From Bacteroidaceae bacterium (GTDB lineage Bacteria > Bacteroidota > Bacteroidia > Bacteroidales > Bacteroidaceae): a stretch of DNA of 24,264 nucleotides. The stretch covers positions 1 to 24,264 of the forward strand of contig JAEEOD010000335.1 in assembly GCA_016284115.1 (NCBI GenBank). The letters are read 5' to 3'. Position 1 is the first letter of the stretch. Each line of letters opens with the position of its first letter. This document shows, piece by piece, positions 1-10,611 of this stretch. The notes beneath the pieces are model-generated. The model did not search any database. It worked only from the letters and a program-made list of their open reading frames with translations, and was not told the origin of the DNA. Position numbers and translations under genes: made by a program.

Positions 1-901
<901 letters not shown>

Positions 902-916
902 TTATTTAATGATTGA

Positions 917-2035
917 TTATTTGAAAATTCTTGGAGCTAGGTCGCGGAGATTGTGGCGCCAAACATGCCAGCTATGGCCACCAGGCATCTCACTGAACTC
1001 ATATTTGATACCTGCCTCGTCAAATAGTTTGAGGGTTTCCTTGCAGTTATTGTAGGCAATGTCCTCTGGACCACCTTGGGTAAATACCAGCTGCTTCACA
1101 TTGGCATTGATTTTGGCAGCATCATTTTTCAAATGGATACGCTCAGCTTCATACTTATTCTTGTCGCCAGGAGCGAACGAAGAACTCAATACCCATACGT
1201 AGCTAAACATCTCTGGATGATAGAGTGCTGTTTCCATGGTCTCCATGCCACCCATTGACAAACCTGCCATGGCGCGATGGTCCTTGTCTGTCAGCACACG
1301 GTAGTTGTCCTCGATATAAGGAATAATGCTCTGAATCATATCCTCTGCAAAAACAGGTACTTCGCCTTGGATGTTGCCATCAGGCATGTCAATGCTACCG
1401 TTAGGCATTACCACAATCATTGGTACCATCTTGCCTTCAGCCAAGAGATTGTCGAGGATGAAACCTGCATGACCAACACCAGGCCAAGAGGTATCATTAT
1501 CACCACCACCGTGTACTAAGTAGAGAACAGGTAATTTGTCTGCATTCTTCTCATAGCCAGCAGGTGTCCATACGTGCATACGACGCATCTCTTTCAGAGG
1601 CTTAGAGTAATACCAGCGCTGAGCCACTGCACCATGGGGCACGTCCTTATTGGCAAAAAATGCATCTTTATCAGTGGTTACTACAGCCAAGGCTCTGGCA
1701 TTGGCTACACCAGCGTCCTTGGAATCTTGAACGGTAACGCCATCCACCACAAAATTATAGCGATAGACACCATCCTTTACATTAGGAATGGTAGCTGACC
1801 AAACACCTACGTCGTTTTTCACCACATTCACGGGTTGACCGTAAGGAGCGCATTCTGCACTAATTCTTACTTCCTTGGCATTTGGTGCGTAAATACTAAA
1901 GGTAACATCTCCCTTTGGAGAAACTCTGACAGACTGCAATGTGTCATTAGGAGTAGGAGTGCGGCGGAACTGTGCCGCAATAGGTAAAGTGACTGCTACA
2001 GCCACTGCCATTAAGAAGATTTTGGTAAATTTCAT
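917..2035 (-). CDS. Secreted CE1-type (feruloyl/acetyl xylan) esterase
   Basis: A complete 372-residue protein. It has a signal peptide (residues 1-21, ending in AAQ), an N-terminal immunoglobulin-like early-set domain (about 35-115, with VYRYNFVVDG typical of CBM48/E-set modules) and an alpha/beta-hydrolase domain (about 145-372). LPVLYLVHGGG is at 168-178, the nucleophile elbow GLSMGG has Ser260, and the catalytic His is His354 in GGHSW. The acid is probably Asp325 in GGPEDIAYNN; the third esterase of the window has GCGTSDFAY at the same place. Known CE1 proteins of this layout are secreted feruloyl or acetyl-xylan esterases of plant-fibre-degrading Bacteroidetes. It is the first gene of a two-esterase unit with a promoter at 2068-2098. 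The exact acyl substrate cannot be told from sequence. Confidence 0.9.
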   Translation of the reverse strand: MKFTKIFLMAVAVAVTLPIAAQFRRTPTPNDTLQSVRVSPKGDVTFSIYAPNAKEVRISAECAPYGQPVNVVKNDVGVWSATIPNVKDGVYRYNFVVDGVTVQDSKDAGVANARALAVVTTDKDAFFANKDVPHGAVAQRWYYSKPLKEMRRMHVWTPAGYEKNADKLPVLYLVHGGGDNDTSWPGVGHAGFILDNLLAEGKMVPMIVVMPNGSIDMPDGNIQGEVPVFAEDMIQSIIPYIEDNYRVLTDKDHRAMAGLSMGGMETMETALYHPEMFSYVWVLSSSFAPGDKNKYEAERIHLKNDAAKINANVKQLVFTQGGPEDIAYNNCKETLKLFDEAGIKYEFSEMPGGHSWHVWRHNLRDLAPRIFK

Positions 2036-2067
2036 TATATGAGGTATTAAATATATATCCTAAATTG

Positions 2068-2098
2068 CAAATGTAGTACTTTGCTTTGAAATGTGAAA
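2068..2098 (-). promoter_or_regulatory. Bacteroidetes-type promoter for the esterase pair
   Basis: On the minus strand the -7 box TACATTTG (2068-2075) lies 19 nt downstream of TTTC (2095-2098), a three-of-four match to the -33 TTTG. The predicted transcript start is about 25 nt before the ATG at 2035. This suggests the esterases need not be co-transcribed with rnhB. Confidence 0.6.
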
Positions 2099-2114
2099 GT
2101 ATTCAGCTGAAAAA

Positions 2115-2714
2115 TTAAAAATCAAACGAGAGTTGTCCGTCGCCCAGTAAGTTAAAGCTCATGCGATGAAAAGGTGTCACTCCCAATTCCTTAATGGCCT
2201 CCCGATGCGCCTTGGTGGGGTAGCCCTTGTTATGGCGCCAATCGTATCCCGGGTATTGGGCATCGAGCTCGTTCATATAGTCATCACGGTAGGTCTTTGC
2301 CAAAATGGAGGCTGCAGCTATGCTTAAGTACTTGCCATCACCTTTGACTATGGTCTGGTAAGGGATATCACTATATGGCTTGAAGCGGTTGCCATCTACA
2401 ATAATGTGCAAAGGTTTTGGCTTGAGTTGTTTTAAGGCACGGTGCATAGCTAATATAGAGGCGTTAAGAATGTTGATTTTATCAATCTCTTCAGGGGTGA
2501 CTATGCCTACTGCCCAAGCCAGTGCATCCCTCTCAATAATGGGGCGCAACAAGTAGCGTTGATGCTCGGTGAGCTGTTTGGAGTCGTTTAGCAGGTCATT
2601 TTGATAATCATTGGGCAAAATAACAGCAGCAGCATAAACAGAACCGGCCAAACAGCCTCTCCCTGCTTCATCGCATCCTGCTTCTATCGTATTTTTCAAG
2701 TATGGTAATAGCAT
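2115..2714 (-). CDS. rnhB: Ribonuclease HII
   Basis: A 199-residue RNase HII, the usual size. It cleaves the RNA strand of RNA-DNA hybrids and starts removal of single ribonucleotides from DNA in the cytoplasm. The signature is clear: CDEAGRG near the N-terminus supplies Asp15 and Glu16, IIVDGN supplies Asp107, the [17 protein letters not shown] loop is at 124-140, and the fourth carboxylate is Asp144 in TYRDD. The ATG at 2714 is the only Met upstream of the catalytic motif. The C-terminus ends GDGQLSFDF, which looks like a sliding-clamp-binding peptide (see findings). It is followed after 79 nt by the esterase pair on the same strand, but that gap holds a separate promoter. Confidence 0.97.
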   Translation of the reverse strand: MLLPYLKNTIEAGCDEAGRGCLAGSVYAAAVILPNDYQNDLLNDSKQLTEHQRYLLRPIIERDALAWAVGIVTPEEIDKINILNASILAMHRALKQLKPKPLHIIVDGNRFKPYSDIPYQTIVKGDGKYLSIAAASILAKTYRDDYMNELDAQYPGYDWRHNKGYPTKAHREAIKELGVTPFHRMSFNLLGDGQLSFDF

Positions 2715-2733
2715 ATTCGATCCTATTTTTGTT

Positions 2734-2764
2734 CAAAATTAGGAAATATCGCTGAATTAGAAAA
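2734..2764 (-). promoter_or_regulatory. Probable rnhB promoter
   Basis: On the minus strand TAATTTTG (2734-2741) matches the -7 consensus TAnnTTTG. TTTT (2761-2764) sits 19 nt upstream in the -33 position. The 5' leader would be about 15 nt. Confidence 0.5.
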
Positions 2765-2794
2765 GGCTGTTGATAACTTTTTCTGTTAAAATAC

Positions 2795-2825
2795 TTTGTA
2801 TTCTCACCAATTAGTTGTAACTTTG
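2795..2825 (+). promoter_or_regulatory. Bacteroidetes-type promoter of the first TIM-barrel gene
   Basis: A perfect TTTG (2795-2798), 19-nt spacer, TAACTTTG (2818-2825) arrangement. The start codon at 2866 lies 40 nt beyond the -7 box. This places transcription initiation at about 2831, after the alternative GTG start codon's usable upstream region, and supports the ATG at 2866. Confidence 0.75.
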
Positions 2826-2865
2826 AACCCAAATAGTGTTTTTTAATTACTTATTCTTATTTTTT

Positions 2866-3897
2866 ATGACAAACAGAAGAGAATTTTTAAAGAGCGCGTC
2901 ATTTATGACGCTGGGCGCATTGGCAGCTTCTAAGATGAGTGCTGCTAATAGTGTGAATGCTGTTGACGGCATTTCTGCCGCTACAGCACAGGCTCCAAAG
3001 GCTGGTTCCAACCTCGGTTTCCAGGCATACTCTCTTGGCGGTGAACTGCTGAACAACCCAGCAAATGCACTGAAAAAGATGAAGAGCTATGGCTACGATC
3101 AGGTGGAGTTGGCTTTCTACGGCTTCAACGACCAAGCTGGACATGGCCAGTTCGCAAGCTTTGGCGGAGGTACTCCTACATCAGCTGCTGATTTCAAGAA
3201 GATGGCAGACGATGCTGGTATCAAGATTGTCAGCTCACACATGACTCCAACTCTGGATCGTGGTGCTAAGTATGACAAGAGCACTGAGACCAAGATCTTG
3301 GACTTCTGGAAGAAGATTATTCCAGATCACAAGATGTTTGGCGTTGAGTACATCGTTCAGCCAAGTTTGCCTACCATCAACAACCTTGAGGATGCTCAGG
3401 CTGTTGCTGACATCTTCAACAAGGTGGGTGCTCTCCTGAGAGAGAATGGCATTAAGTTTGGTTACCACAATCACAGCAATGAGTTCAACAAGGTAGTTCC
3501 TGGAGGGGAGGCTGTAACTCCTTACTATCAGCGTGCTTTCCGTCGTCCTGGTGATACTTCTCCAGAACCTAAGACCATTGAGGAAGTATTCATCAGTGGT
3601 ACAGAGGCACAGAACGTGTTGTTCGAACTCGACTGCTATTGGACTGTTATGGGTCAGCAGGATCCTGTCGCTTGGATTAACAAGTATAAGGATCGTATCC
3701 AGCTCCTACACATTAAGGACTTCATCATCATTGGCGACTCTGGTGCTATGAACTTTGAGAAGATCTTCCATGATTTCTATGCTAACGGTCATCGTAACTG
3801 GTTCGTTGAAATCGAAGACATCAATAGTGGTAAGCAACTTGAGCGTGCAGAGGCAAGTGCGAAGTACTTACTTGGTAAGGGCTTTGTTAAGAATTAA
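2866..3897 (+). CDS. Tat-exported xylose-isomerase-like TIM-barrel protein (non-lipoprotein copy)
   Basis: A 343-residue protein of the sugar phosphate isomerase/epimerase (AP-endonuclease-2-like TIM barrel) family. The ATG at 2866 was preferred over the in-frame GTG at 2836 because it starts exactly like both paralogs downstream (NRREFLKSAS) and lies at a sensible distance from the promoter. Residues 1-22 form a twin-arginine signal (NRREFLK then a hydrophobic stretch). The paralogs have Cys at position 22 (LAAC) but this one has Ser (LAAS), so it should not be lipidated. Likely metal and substrate residues are Glu81, His125, His201/His203 (GYHNH), Asp256 (ELDCYW), His282 (LHIKD) and Glu315 (VEIED). 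The substrate is unknown. It is the first of three tandem copies and has its own promoter and terminator. Confidence 0.88.
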   Translation: MTNRREFLKSASFMTLGALAASKMSAANSVNAVDGISAATAQAPKAGSNLGFQAYSLGGELLNNPANALKKMKSYGYDQVELAFYGFNDQAGHGQFASFGGGTPTSAADFKKMADDAGIKIVSSHMTPTLDRGAKYDKSTETKILDFWKKIIPDHKMFGVEYIVQPSLPTINNLEDAQAVADIFNKVGALLRENGIKFGYHNHSNEFNKVVPGGEAVTPYYQRAFRRPGDTSPEPKTIEEVFISGTEAQNVLFELDCYWTVMGQQDPVAWINKYKDRIQLLHIKDFIIIGDSGAMNFEKIFHDFYANGHRNWFVEIEDINSGKQLERAEASAKYLLGKGFVKN

Positions 3898-3921
3898 GAA
3901 AAAACATTGGGTTAAAACTAT

Positions 3922-3959
3922 AATCAGAGCTGGCTGTGAAGTCGGCTCTGATTTTTTTT
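3922..3959 (+). terminator. Intrinsic terminator after the first TIM-barrel gene
   Basis: A 9-bp perfect stem (AATCAGAGC at 3922-3930 with GCTCTGATT at 3945-3953), extended inside by GGCT/AGTC pairing, followed by a run of T to 3959. Confidence 0.9.
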
Positions 3960-4100
3960 GCCTTTACTAGTAGGTTTTTCCCTTATTATAGGAGGGGTTT
4001 AAGAGATAATAATTGTGTATCTCCTCCTTATTTTTATGGAAAAGTGTGTATTTTTAGAATTTTTAAAAGCGCAGATAGATGTAATCTCGCTGAAAAATCA

Positions 4101-4108
4101 TAACTTTA
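4101..4108 (+). promoter_or_regulatory. Weak -7-like box before the second TIM-barrel gene
   Basis: TAACTTTA differs from TAnnTTTG only at the last base and lies 30 nt before the ATG at 4139. No good -33 TTTG is present at 19-20 nt upstream. The strong terminator at 3922-3959 implies that a promoter is needed in this gap. Confidence 0.35.
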
Positions 4109-4138
4109 CGGCCAAATTCACTAAATTTAGTAATTATT

Positions 4139-5140
4139 ATGGTTAATAGAAGAGATTTTCTGAAAAGCGCTTCATTGTTATCATTAGGCGCTTTAGCTGC
4201 TTGCAACAGCAAGGAAGGTGCTGCAGCAGGTGTTGCTGAGGTTAACAACCCAGACAAGTATTTTGGTTTGCAAATTTACACTTTAGGCAATGAGTTGTAT
4301 GCTGGTAATTTGGCAGACAACTTAAAGAAACTGAGGAGCTTTGGTTTCAAGTATCTGGAGTTGGCGGGTTATGATGTTAATACCAATAAGGTAGGTACTG
4401 TTGATTTCAGCGAGTTTAAGAAGATGGCTAACGACGCTGGTTTGGAGATCCCAAGCTCACACGTTAATGCTCCTGGATTATTCTCTGGTGTTGCTGGTCG
4501 TGAGAGCCGCGATGGTAGCGACGGTCAGTTCAATCGTTCTATGATTGACAAGGTAGCTGAGTCATTCAAGAAGGTGGCTGAGGATCATGCTAAGCAGGGT
4601 ATTCAGTATGTAGTTCATCCGATGATGGCTTACCTGAACACAGAGGATGACGTGAAGGCTTTCGCTGAGATGTTAAACAAGAGTGGTGAAATCTTCAAGG
4701 CTGCAGGCATTCAGTTCGGTTACCACCACCACAATATGGAGTTTGCCCGCATGATTCCTGGCGTGGCTGGCTTCCGTCTGCCTACTGTATTGACTCCACT
4801 GACTGCAGCCGATGGTCCAATGATTATGGATCTGCTGATGGACAATACTGATTCTGCTAATGTTTGCTATGAAATGGATACTTATTGGACCGTTATGGGC
4901 CAGCAGGATCCTGTGGTTTGGTTGAAGAAGCGTGCTGACCGCATCAAGTTGATGCACGTGAAAGACTTCGTGGTACTGGGTGATTCTGGTGCTATGAACT
5001 TTAAGAATATCTTTGAGCAGTTCTATGCTAATGGTAACAAGTATCTGTTCTGCGAGATCGAGGACATCGATAGCGGCAAGCAGATGGAGCGCGTAGAGGC
5101 TTCAATGAAGTTCATCAATGCTCAGCCTTGGGTAAAATAA
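4139..5140 (+). CDS. Tat lipoprotein, xylose-isomerase-like TIM-barrel protein
   Basis: A 333-residue member of the sugar phosphate isomerase/epimerase family. Residues 1-22 are a twin-arginine signal (NRRDFLK) ending in the lipobox LAAC with Cys22. The mature protein is therefore predicted to be exported folded and anchored by lipid to a membrane facing the periplasm. The barrel carries Glu74 (LELAGY), His108 (SSH), the His196-His198 cluster (GYHHHN), Asp247 (EMDTYW), His273 (MHVKD) and Glu306 (CEIED), matching the metal-binding pattern of the family. The block TVMGQQDP is identical in all three paralogs. Length and residue positions match the next gene exactly, pointing to a recent duplication. 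Substrate not recognisable; a keto-sugar or sugar-lactone step is only a guess. Confidence 0.9.
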   Translation: MVNRRDFLKSASLLSLGALAACNSKEGAAAGVAEVNNPDKYFGLQIYTLGNELYAGNLADNLKKLRSFGFKYLELAGYDVNTNKVGTVDFSEFKKMANDAGLEIPSSHVNAPGLFSGVAGRESRDGSDGQFNRSMIDKVAESFKKVAEDHAKQGIQYVVHPMMAYLNTEDDVKAFAEMLNKSGEIFKAAGIQFGYHHHNMEFARMIPGVAGFRLPTVLTPLTAADGPMIMDLLMDNTDSANVCYEMDTYWTVMGQQDPVVWLKKRADRIKLMHVKDFVVLGDSGAMNFKNIFEQFYANGNKYLFCEIEDIDSGKQMERVEASMKFINAQPWVK

Positions 5141-5154
5141 ATTAAACAATACTT

Positions 5155-5192
5155 GAAGGCATGACCTCCAAGGCCATGCCTTCTTTCTTTAT
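5155..5192 (+). terminator. Probable terminator between second and third TIM-barrel genes
   Basis: A 9-bp perfect stem GAAGGCATG (5155-5163) with CATGCCTTC (5175-5183), followed by the T-rich tail TTTCTTTAT. The T run is interrupted, so partial read-through into the next gene is possible. Confidence 0.7.
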
Positions 5193-5199
5193 ATCTTTA
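5192..5199 (+). promoter_or_regulatory. Weak -7-like box before the third TIM-barrel gene
   Basis: TATCTTTA is a seven-of-eight match to TAnnTTTG, 17 nt before the ATG at 5217. The -33 position would fall inside the preceding terminator hairpin and has no TTTG, so this may be chance. Confidence 0.22.
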
Positions 5200-5216
5200 T
5201 TATAATTTTTACAAAA

Positions 5217-6218
5217 ATGATTAATAGAAGAGATTTCTTAAAGAGCGCTTCTCTCCTCTCATTAGGCGCTTTGGCAGCATGTAACGCAAAGGAAGCTACA
5301 CCAGCTGCTCCAGTAGAGAATAAGAACAAGGGTTTAGGCCTTCAAATTTACACACTGGGTCCGGAACTGACTCAGGGTGACCTGTCTGCTAACTTGAAGC
5401 GCATCCGTGAGATGGGCATCAAGAACCTCGAGCTCGCAGGCTATAATGCTGACCAGCACAATATCAGTGGTGTTTCTCTGGAAGACTTTAAGAAGGCTTG
5501 CGAAGACAATGACCTGAAGATTGTGAGCTCTCACGTTACTCCTGGTATTCTGATGGGTGGTATGTTCCAGCGCCCAGGTGCTCCTGCTGCTAAGCCAAAG
5601 ACTTTGAAGGAAATGGTGAACGACGTAAAGGAGTTCTGGAAGCCTGTTGTGGAAGATCATGCTAAGTTAGGCGTTGAGTACTTGGTACAGCCTATGATGC
5701 CTCCAAGAACTGTTAACTGCATCGAGGACGCTAAGGATTTTGCAAACCTGCTGAATGTGTCAGGTGAGGTAGTAAAGGCTGGTGGCATCCAGTTTGGATA
5801 CCATAACCATAATATGGAGTTCGCTAAAGTTACAGCTGACAGTAAGGCTGCTGTATTGGGTGACCTGTTCTCTGGCATGGGTATGCAGGATGCTCAGATT
5901 ATTGAAGATTTGTATATGGACAACACTGATCCAGCTAACGTAATCTTTGAGTTGGACGTTTACTGGACTGTTATGGGCCAGCAGGATCCTATTGCTTGGT
6001 TGACCAAACGTGCTGATCGTATCAAGATGTTGCACATTAAGGACTTCATGGTATTGGGCGCATCTGGTGCTATGAACTTCAAGAATATCTTTGATAAGTT
6101 CTATGCTAATGGTAACCAGTATTTCTTCATCGAGATTGAAGATACCAACAGCGGTAAGCAGTTCGAGCGTTTGGAAGAGTCTGCTAGGTTCCTGAACATG
6201 TCTGATTTCGTAAAGTAA
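5217..6218 (+). CDS. Tat lipoprotein, xylose-isomerase-like TIM-barrel protein
   Basis: A 333-residue paralog of the preceding gene with the same signal architecture: twin-arginine NRRDFLK, hydrophobic core, lipobox LAAC with Cys22. Predicted metal and substrate residues are Glu72 (LELAGY), His106 (SSH), His196/His198 (GYHNHN), Asp247 (ELDVYW), His273 (LHIKD) and Glu306 (IEIED). The last five of these fall in blocks shared with the other two copies. The middle segment (about residues 110-135 and 205-225) is where the three copies differ most, and this may set substrate preference. It lies 76 nt after the second copy and ends in a strong terminator. Family assignment is firm; the reaction is unknown. 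Confidence 0.9.
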   Translation: MINRRDFLKSASLLSLGALAACNAKEATPAAPVENKNKGLGLQIYTLGPELTQGDLSANLKRIREMGIKNLELAGYNADQHNISGVSLEDFKKACEDNDLKIVSSHVTPGILMGGMFQRPGAPAAKPKTLKEMVNDVKEFWKPVVEDHAKLGVEYLVQPMMPPRTVNCIEDAKDFANLLNVSGEVVKAGGIQFGYHNHNMEFAKVTADSKAAVLGDLFSGMGMQDAQIIEDLYMDNTDPANVIFELDVYWTVMGQQDPIAWLTKRADRIKMLHIKDFMVLGASGAMNFKNIFDKFYANGNQYFFIEIEDTNSGKQFERLEESARFLNMSDFVK

Positions 6219-6237
6219 TCTAACATACCTCAAAATT

Positions 6238-6275
6238 ATAAGGCATAGCTCCATTGGGTTATGCCTTATTTTTTT
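6238..6275 (+). terminator. Intrinsic terminator after the TIM-barrel cluster
   Basis: A 10-bp perfect stem ATAAGGCATA (6238-6247) with TATGCCTTAT (6260-6269), followed by seven T. The T run merges into the -33 element of the gpmI promoter. Confidence 0.9.
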
Positions 6276-6304
6276 GCATGTTACGCATAATATTCGTATT
6301 TTTG
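6273..6304 (+). promoter_or_regulatory. gpmI promoter
   Basis: TTTG (6273-6276), 20-nt spacer, TATTTTTG (6297-6304): a full match to the Bacteroidetes -33/-7 consensus, 39 nt before the gpmI ATG. Confidence 0.7.
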
Positions 6305-6343
6305 CAATTTGATAACAGGTAATACAAATTAAATAATTGACAT

Positions 6344-7861
6344 ATGGCTAAAAAAGCTCTTTTAATGATTTTGGATGGTTGGGGCATTGGCGATCGTCAG
6401 AAAGACGATGTGATTTCTTGTACTCCAACTCCATACTGGGACTATCTGTTGGCTAATTATCCTAATTCTCAGCTCCAGGCATCTGGTGAGAATGTAGGTT
6501 TGCCTGACGGACAGATGGGTAATTCAGAGGTTGGTCATCTGAATATTGGTGCTGGTCGCATTGTATATCAAGACTTGGTAAAGATCAATCGTGCTTGCAA
6601 GGATGGTAGTATCCTGAAGAACAAACAGATTGTTGCCGCCTACAGCTATGCTAAAGAGAAAGGTGTTGGCCTTCACATTATGGGCCTTACCAGTAATGGT
6701 GGTGTACATAGTTCTTTGGATCACCTGTTCAAGCTCTGCGACATTGCTAAGGAGTATGGTCTGGAAGGCCGTACCTTTATCCACTGTTTGATGGATGGTC
6801 GTGATACCGATCCTCGCAGTGGTAAGGGCTTCATCGAAGAGGTGGAGGCACACTGCAAGCAGAGTGCCGGAGTGGTAGCATCTATCATCGGCCGCTTCTA
6901 TACGATGGATCGCGACAAGCGTTGGGAACGTGTGAAGGTGGGTTATGACCAGCTGGTACACGGCGAAGGTAAGCAGAGCGACAACATGGTTCGCGCCATG
7001 CAGGAGTCATACGACGAGGGTGTCACTGACGAGTTTATCAAACCTATCGTCAATAGCACTGTGGATGGTCGCGTGAAGGAAGGTGATGTGTTCATCTTCT
7101 TCAACTACCGCAACGACCGTGCTAAGGAAATCACTACCGTATTGACACAACAAGATATGCCTGAGCAGGGCATGCACACCATTAAGGACTTGCAGTATTA
7201 CTGCATGACTCCTTACGATGCATCCTTCAAGGGGGTTCATATCCTGTTCGACAAGGAGAATGTGGAGAATACGTTGGGCGAATATCTGTCTAACAACGGC
7301 AAGAAGCAGTTGCACATTGCCGAGACAGAAAAGTATGCTCACGTTACCTTCTTCTTCAATGGTGGTCGTGAGGCTCCTTATCCTAACGAAGATCGCATCC
7401 TGGTGCCTTCTCCTAAGGTGGCTACCTACGACTTGAAACCTGAGATGAGCGCTTACGAGGTGAAAGATAAGCTGGTAGCAGCTATCAACACCCAGCAGTA
7501 CGATTTCATCGTGGTGAACTATGCCAATGGTGATATGGTAGGTCATACGGGTATCTATCCTGCTATTGAGAAAGCTGTGGTGGCTATCGATAATTGTGTG
7601 AAGGAAACCGTTGAGGCTGCTAAGTCCAATGACTATGAGGTGATTATCATCGCCGATCATGGTAATGCTGACCACGCTCTCAATGAGGATGGTACGCCAA
7701 ATACTGCTCACTCTCTGAATCCTGTGCCTTTCGTGTATGTTACTGCTAACAAAGACGTAAAGGTAGAGAATGGCGTGTTGGCTGATGTTGCCCCATCTAT
7801 CCTACACATTATGGGTATGCCTCAGCCAGCTGAAATGACAGGTAACGACCTGATTAAGTAA
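6344..7861 (+). CDS. gpmI: 2,3-bisphosphoglycerate-independent phosphoglycerate mutase
   Basis: A 505-residue cofactor-independent phosphoglycerate mutase. It is cytoplasmic, needs manganese, and interconverts 3- and 2-phosphoglycerate in glycolysis and gluconeogenesis. The N-terminal metal motif [11 protein letters not shown] includes Asp11. The phosphoserine site is Ser61 in [31 protein letters not shown] and NYRNDRA line the phosphotransferase-inserted domain, and DMVGHTG and ADHGNADH supply the C-terminal metal ligands. The length is normal for the family. The ATG at 6344 places the first strand directly at the start, and no Shine-Dalgarno is present, as usual in this phylum. It is followed after 48 nt by the DUF3109 gene with no T-tract terminator between, so the two may share a transcript. 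Confidence 0.98.
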   Translation: MAKKALLMILDGWGIGDRQKDDVISCTPTPYWDYLLANYPNSQLQASGENVGLPDGQMGNSEVGHLNIGAGRIVYQDLVKINRACKDGSILKNKQIVAAYSYAKEKGVGLHIMGLTSNGGVHSSLDHLFKLCDIAKEYGLEGRTFIHCLMDGRDTDPRSGKGFIEEVEAHCKQSAGVVASIIGRFYTMDRDKRWERVKVGYDQLVHGEGKQSDNMVRAMQESYDEGVTDEFIKPIVNSTVDGRVKEGDVFIFFNYRNDRAKEITTVLTQQDMPEQGMHTIKDLQYYCMTPYDASFKGVHILFDKENVENTLGEYLSNNGKKQLHIAETEKYAHVTFFFNGGREAPYPNEDRILVPSPKVATYDLKPEMSAYEVKDKLVAAINTQQYDFIVVNYANGDMVGHTGIYPAIEKAVVAIDNCVKETVEAAKSNDYEVIIIADHGNADHALNEDGTPNTAHSLNPVPFVYVTANKDVKVENGVLADVAPSILHIMGMPQPAEMTGNDLIK

Positions 7862-7866
7862 TTTTG

Positions 7867-7908
7867 CTCCTCCCCTGTTTAGGGGAGGTGCCCATTTGGG
7901 CAAGGGGG
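7867..7908 (+). repeat. GC-rich double-hairpin intergenic element
   Basis: Two adjacent inverted repeats: CCTCCCCT (7869-7876) / AGGGGAGG (7881-7888) with a GTTT loop, then TGCCC (7889-7893) / GGGCA (7898-7902) with an ATTT loop, then AAGGGGG directly before the DUF3109 ATG. The composition is far more GC-rich than other spacers here. It resembles short palindromic intergenic repeats I recall from Bacteroidetes genomes; copy number cannot be shown from one window. Confidence 0.55.
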
Positions 7909-7909
7909 T

Positions 7910-8494
7910 ATGTATCAGATAGGAGATGTACTTATAAGCGACGAGGTGCTGACAGAGCGTTTCGTCTGTGATTTAGAGAAATGTATGGGTGCCTGCTGTA
8001 TCGAAGGCGATGCAGGGGCACCTGTTGATTTGGATGAAATCATGCAAATCGAGGAGGTGTTGCCCATCATTTGGGATCAGCTCTCTATTCCTGCTCGTAA
8101 GGTGCTCAATAAGCAAGGTGTAGCATATGCCGATCCAGAGGGACAGCTAGTCACCTCTATCGTTAATGGCAAAGATTGTGTCTTTACCTGTTACGATGAG
8201 AAAGGATGCTGCTATTGCGCCCTTGAGAAAGCCTATCGTGAGGGTAAGACGAAGTTTTACAAACCGCTTTCGTGCCACCTTTATCCCATCCGCCACAAGA
8301 AAGTGGGCGCCTTGGATGCTTTGAACTATCATCAATGGGAAGTATGTAAGGCAGCTGTGCTTTTGGGGCAGCAAAAAGATGTGCGAGTCTATGAGTTCTT
8401 AAAGGAACCGTTGATACGCAAGTTTGGCGAGGCGTGGTACCAAGAGTTGTTGGATGCTGTAGAAGAGTTAAAGCGAAGAAGGTACATACAATAA
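7910..8494 (+). CDS. DUF3109 cysteine-rich protein
   Basis: A 194-residue protein with eleven cysteines arranged as Cys20, Cys25, Cys29-Cys30, then Cys90, Cys94, Cys100-Cys101-Cys103, then Cys122 (LSCHLYPIR) and Cys146. This pattern and the stretch CMGACCIEGDAGAPVD mark the DUF3109 family, related to YkgJ-type proteins thought to bind a metal ion or iron-sulfur cluster. No signal peptide or membrane segment is seen, so it is probably cytoplasmic. The start codon lies immediately after the GC-rich hairpin element, without a recognisable Bacteroidetes promoter of its own. Function is not established. It ends in a bidirectional terminator shared with gyrB. Confidence 0.85.
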   Translation: MYQIGDVLISDEVLTERFVCDLEKCMGACCIEGDAGAPVDLDEIMQIEEVLPIIWDQLSIPARKVLNKQGVAYADPEGQLVTSIVNGKDCVFTCYDEKGCCYCALEKAYREGKTKFYKPLSCHLYPIRHKKVGALDALNYHQWEVCKAAVLLGQQKDVRVYEFLKEPLIRKFGEAWYQELLDAVEELKRRRYIQ

Positions 8495-8507
8495 GACTTT
8501 ATGTTGT

Positions 8508-8559
8508 AAAAAAACGCTCCGGTTGTCAGGGAACTATTCCTGTTTCAACCGGAGCTTTT
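8508..8559. terminator. Bidirectional terminator between DUF3109 gene and gyrB
   Basis: A 10-bp perfect stem GCTCCGGTTG (8516-8525) / CAACCGGAGC (8546-8555), with a further inner CAGGGA/TCCTG pairing. It is flanked by seven A on the left (8508-8514) and TTTT on the right, so it can end transcripts from both converging genes. Confidence 0.88.
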
Positions 8560-8613
8560 CTTATTCCTTATTCCTCAAACGAGGGATTTCTTTACTGGAA
8601 GGAGTGAAAAAGA

Positions 8614-10611
<1,998 letters not shown>

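Noticed and set aside
2836..2865. GTG start giving ten extra residues on the first TIM-barrel protein
   Set aside because: The extension would precede the twin-arginine signal and the paralogs begin exactly at the downstream ATG.
5760..6254. 164-codon open frame antisense to the third TIM-barrel gene
   Set aside because: Similar antisense frames occur at matching positions in the other paralogs, as expected from shared codon use; no independent evidence.
7007..7711. 234-codon open frame antisense to gpmI
   Set aside because: Same reasoning: opposite a canonical enzyme, no promoter, no recognisable protein.
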